Below, piece after piece: positions 5,714 through 7,222 of a DNA stretch of 7,222 nucleotides. The position numbers and the translations under genes were made by a program. Source of the stretch: Actinomycetota bacterium (lineage in GTDB: Bacteria; Actinomycetota; Acidimicrobiia; Acidimicrobiales; Acidimicrobiaceae); contig SIRY01000226.1 of NCBI GenBank assembly GCA_004366215.1, positions 1 to 7,222 of the forward strand, in the 5' to 3' direction. How positions within the stretch are numbered: position 1 is the first letter of the stretch; each line of letters begins with the position of its first letter. The notes beneath the pieces are model-generated. The model was not told the origin of the DNA and made no database searches. It saw only the letters and a program-made list of their open reading frames with translations.

Positions 5714-5953
5714 TCAGCGACGGCGTCGGACGCCGTGGCGCAGCTCCCACTCGAGGCATCGCCGGTGCCAGTGGCGGCGCAGGTCGGTGGCGCAAGTCGG
5801 CACGACGACGACGTGGCCGATCCCAGGTTCGATGGTGGTCGCACAACCTGGGCACTGGTAGGGCTTGCGCGCTTGGTAGGGCTGGACGAACGTGACGGTC
5901 GCCTCGAGCCCGGTGAGGGGATCCACGATGGGCTCGGGGTTCAGTGGCGCCAC
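5714..5953 (-). CDS. Small putative zinc-binding protein (CPGC / HWHxxC type), function unknown
   Basis: The 79-residue product has a cluster of likely metal ligands: CPGC at 34-37, His47, and HWH at 61-63 followed by Cys66, in the order CxxC-x9-H-x13-HxHxxC. Short actinobacterial proteins with the pattern YxCPGCxxxIxPGxxHVV...RRHWHxxC are familiar to me, often loosely annotated as ATP/GTP-binding proteins, although no nucleotide-binding motif is present here. A zinc-ribbon or treble-clef-like fold is inferred. The N-terminal 25 residues are Pro-rich and the C-terminus is RRRR, so nucleic acid contact is possible but unproven. The GTG start at 5953 has AAGGAG 8 nt upstream and overlaps the end of the crotonase gene by 13 nt, so both are probably translated from one message. 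The stop lies 12 bp from the stop of the converging PLP-enzyme gene. Confidence 0.8.
   Translation of the reverse strand: MAPLNPEPIVDPLTGLEATVTFVQPYQARKPYQCPGCATTIEPGIGHVVVVPTCATDLRRHWHRRCLEWELRHGVRRRR
5720..5736. terminator. Weak hairpin at the convergent gene junction
   Basis: ACGGCG (5720-5725) and CGCCGT (5731-5736) form a 6-bp GC-rich stem with a 5-nt loop near the point where the two clusters meet. A second, weaker pairing, GTCGT at 5695-5699 with ACGAC at 5707-5711, spans the stop of the PLP-enzyme gene. Neither is followed by a T-run on either strand, so classical intrinsic termination is not supported. They could slow polymerase at the junction, but confidence is low. Confidence 0.22.
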
Positions 5954-6678
5954 CGCTCGAGCTCCTTCGCGAGCGTTGGGTCGCGAGCGACCGCGAACTG
6001 CGCAATGACCTCTCGCTCGAGCGCTGAGGCGACGGAAGTCGCGGCGTCATCGATGAGACGCTTCGCCAACGTCAGCGGGGCGGGCTGGTGCGTGGCGAGC
6101 TCAGCTCCCCACGCAAGGGCGCAGGGCACGACGTCTGCGTCAGGCACGACGCGGTTGACGACCTGCTCGAGCTCGGCCTGGGTGAGTTCACGGCCAAAGA
6201 ACGCGAGCTCTTTGGCGCGGTGGGGCCCGAGGCGGGCGACGAGGAGCGCGGAGCCGGCGAAGTCCAAGGTCAGCCCTCGCCGGATGAAGATCTCGCTTGC
6301 CTTCGTGTGCTCGCCTGCGACGACGAGGTCGCAGGCGAGCGCGAGGTTCAAGCCGGCGCCGACGGCGACGCCTCGCACGGCCGCGATGGTGGGCGTGCGC
6401 AGGTGCACGAGGTGCCGCAGCGCTCGGTGCAACCGATCGATCTGGCCGAGCAGCTCCCCCTCGGCGACGTCCGACAGGTCCGCTCCTGCGCAGAAGTAGC
6501 GATCGGTCCCAGCGAGGATGATCGCTCGCACCGAGGGGTCGTCGTCGAGCTCCCAGAGGACCTGAGCTAGCTCCTCGGCGTCGCGAACTCGCAAGGCGTT
6601 CGCACGCTCCGGTCGCCAGAGCGTCACGAGCGCAGAGGAGCCGTGGCGCTCGACGCGAATCGCCTCAAGCGCGCTCAC
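5941..6678 (-). CDS. Crotonase-family (enoyl-CoA hydratase/isomerase) protein with isomerase-like active site
   Basis: This 245-residue crotonase-fold protein probably acts on an acyl-CoA thioester in the cytoplasm. The first oxyanion-hole segment is RYFCAGADLSDV at 60-71 and the second is AAVRGVAVGAGLNLALACD at 99-117. By alignment to rat enoyl-CoA hydratase, the two catalytic Glu positions (Glu144 and Glu164) are Asn111 and about Phe131 here, while an Asp is present at 139 in GLTLDFAGS. That combination (GAGxNLALACD with GLxxD) is what I recall from PaaG-type CoA isomerases, so simple hydratase activity is unlikely. The substrate cannot be told. The GTG start at 6678 lies 3 nt after the nfu stop, with only a weak ribosome binding site, which suggests coupling. 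Its end overlaps the start of the small zinc-binding protein by 13 nt. Confidence 0.92.
   Translation of the reverse strand: MSALEAIRVERHGSSALVTLWRPERANALRVRDAEELAQVLWELDDDPSVRAIILAGTDRYFCAGADLSDVAEGELLGQIDRLHRALRHLVHLRTPTIAAVRGVAVGAGLNLALACDLVVAGEHTKASEIFIRRGLTLDFAGSALLVARLGPHRAKELAFFGRELTQAELEQVVNRVVPDADVVPCALAWGAELATHQPAPLTLAKRLIDDAATSVASALEREVIAQFAVARDPTLAKELERWRH
5962..5967 (-). promoter_or_regulatory. Ribosome binding site of the small zinc-binding protein
   Basis: On the minus strand AAGGAG lies 8 nt before the GTG at 5953, inside the last codons of the crotonase gene. A site this good so well placed is the best evidence that the 79-codon frame is a translated gene and not a chance frame. 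Confidence 0.7.
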
Positions 6679-6681
6679 CGT

Positions 6682-7011
6682 TCAGCTGCGGCGCGGTTGG
6701 AGCGGAACCCAGCCACCTCGACCGAGCGCTGCCGAGGTCTCGAAGTCGAGCTCCTCGAGCTCGCCTTCGACCGACGTGATCCAGGGAAACCGGCTCTTGA
6801 GGATGCGCTCGACACCGAGCTGGATCGTCGACGTCGAGATCGCGCAGCTCGAGCAGGCACCGGTGAGGCGCACCCGCACGACACCCGTCGCAGTGTCGAC
6901 CGACACGAGCTCGAGATCCCCACCGTCAGCTTGGACCACTGGCCGAAGCTGGTCGATCAAGCCGCGGACAGCCTCAGGATCGCGCCCGGGTGCGGACCTT
7001 CGATCTCCCAC
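6682..7011 (-). CDS. NifU C-terminal-domain (Nfu) iron-sulfur cluster scaffold/carrier
   Basis: Nfu proteins carry an Fe-S cluster through a CxxC motif and deliver it to apo-proteins. In this 109-residue product the domain runs from about 12 to 84: LRPVVQADGGDLELVSVD at 22-39, then GACSSCAISTSTIQLGVERI at 51-70 with the ligand pair Cys53/Cys56, and a closing FPWITSVEGE. Stand-alone Nfu proteins of roughly 80-110 residues are common; there is no A-type domain as in NfuA. The frame is open to a GTG at 7026, but the GTG at 7011 is preferred because AGGAGG lies 6 nt upstream of it. The gene follows the pyrophosphatase stop by 56 bp and is followed 3 nt later by the crotonase gene. About 25 residues after the domain end in a Gly/Arg-containing tail (GRGGWVPLQPRRS). 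Confidence 0.93.
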   Translation of the reverse strand: MGDRRSAPGRDPEAVRGLIDQLRPVVQADGGDLELVSVDTATGVVRVRLTGACSSCAISTSTIQLGVERILKSRFPWITSVEGELEELDFETSAALGRGGWVPLQPRRS

Positions 7012-7017
7012 TCGTGA

Positions 7018-7023
7018 CCTCCT
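7018..7023 (-). promoter_or_regulatory. Ribosome binding site deciding the nfu start
   Basis: AGGAGG on the minus strand, 6 nt before the GTG at 7011, is the strongest Shine-Dalgarno in this cluster. The alternative upstream GTG at 7026 would place this site inside the coding sequence, so 7011 is the better start. Confidence 0.8.
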
Positions 7024-7044
7024 CACCCTGACCCGACCGCTCGC

Positions 7045-7068
7045 GCCTGGCCAGGCCGACTTCCAGGC
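7045..7068. repeat. 12-bp perfect palindrome plus third half-site after the pyrophosphatase gene
   Basis: GCCTGGCCAGGC at 7045-7056 is a perfect 12-bp palindrome. A further CCAGGC at 7063-7068 begins at the last base of the pyrophosphatase stop codon. On the minus strand the transcript could fold GCCTGG (7068-7063) with CCAGGC (7050-7045), a 6-bp stem with a 12-nt loop, directly after that stop. No T-run follows, so a terminator is uncertain. A protein-binding site ahead of nfu is the other possibility. Confidence 0.4.
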
Positions 7069-7222
7069 TAGTGGTCGCCGTGCGCGGCGCGGTAGCGGGC
7101 GAGCGCAGCGTCGATCTCCGCCATCGCCTGCTGCAGGGGAGCCCAGCCTTCGACGTCGACTGACTTGCCAGGTTCGAGATCCTTGTAGTGCTCAAAGAAG
7201 TGTGTGACCTCCCGCTGGAGGT
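7068..7222 (-). CDS. ppa: Inorganic pyrophosphatase, C-terminal end (5' part outside window)
   Basis: Only the last 50 codons are present, running off the right edge. On the minus strand they read THFFEHYKDLEPGKSVDVEG followed by W and a helix ending in RAAHGDH, with a TAG stop at 7068-7070. The HFFEHYKDLEPGK...VEGW pattern is the C-terminal signature of the soluble family I inorganic pyrophosphatase, which hydrolyses PPi to two phosphates in the cytoplasm and pulls biosynthetic reactions forward. The catalytic Asp cluster lies in the missing part. The gene is easily overlooked because no start codon is inside the window. It is the most upstream visible member of the minus-strand cluster; 56 bp with a palindrome separate it from nfu, so it may or may not share its transcript. 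Confidence 0.9.
   Translation of the reverse strand, partial: LQREVTHFFEHYKDLEPGKSVDVEGWAPLQQAMAEIDAALARYRAAHGDH

Noticed and set aside
5682..6050. A second minus-strand frame of 122 codons across the small zinc-protein locus
   Set aside because: It lacks motifs and runs into both neighbours. The 79-codon frame has the Cys/His pattern, an AAGGAG site and the conserved-looking CPGC segment.
5735..6499. A 254-codon plus-strand open frame opposite the crotonase and zinc-protein genes
   Set aside because: The translation is rich in Ser, Ala and Arg without structure or motif, while the minus strand encodes a clear crotonase and has good ribosome binding sites.
7012..7026. Start of nfu at the upstream GTG (7026)
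   Set aside because: It would put the AGGAGG site inside the coding sequence. The GTG at 7011 has ideal spacing to that site.

Overview
The window reads as chromosomal DNA from a high-GC Gram-positive bacterium (Actinomycetota). This rests on the strong G/C bias at third codon positions, frequent GTG starts (7 of the 11 starts that can be seen), a DUF2469 gene (a family I know from actinobacteria), an actinobacterial-style PLP lyase, and a small CPGC/HWH protein of a type I recall from actinobacteria. The gene order differs from Mycobacterium and Streptomyces in two places: ftsY runs directly into ffh, and DUF2469 sits directly after rplS. That suggests a deep-branching class such as Acidimicrobiia, but this is inference. 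The sequence is almost fully coding. I see no mobile element, CRISPR array, tRNA or rRNA.

Plus strand, 1-5701: one long co-directional cluster. It opens with the 3' part of ftsY (SRP receptor GTPase), which overlaps ffh (SRP GTPase). After a 74-bp gap come rpsP (S16), a KH-domain RNA-binding protein, rimM, trmD and rplS (L19), linked by ATGA or GTGA stop/start overlaps and one 29-nt overlap. This is the conserved SRP and ribosome-maturation neighbourhood: SRP targeting, 30S assembly (S16, RimM), tRNA m1G37 methylation (TrmD) and 50S protein L19. DUF2469 follows 27 bp later, then a trans-sulfuration-type PLP enzyme, probably cystathionine gamma-lyase or synthase.

Minus strand, 5714-7222: a converging cluster read right to left. 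It contains the 3' end of an inorganic pyrophosphatase gene (cut by the window edge), a short NifU C-terminal-domain (Nfu) iron-sulfur scaffold protein, a crotonase-fold protein whose active site looks like an isomerase rather than a hydratase, and a 79-residue putative zinc-binding protein. The last three genes are nearly contiguous or overlapping. The two clusters meet tail to tail with 12 bp between stop codons.

Most of the window is well-conserved housekeeping sequence, and I do not see a new defence or mobile system. The points that deserve a second look are the compact gene fusions of order (ftsY/ffh, rplS/DUF2469), the RG-rich tail on the KH protein, a methionine-poor Ffh M domain, substitutions in the TrmD active-site region, the non-hydratase crotonase active site, and the little zinc-binding protein coupled to it.
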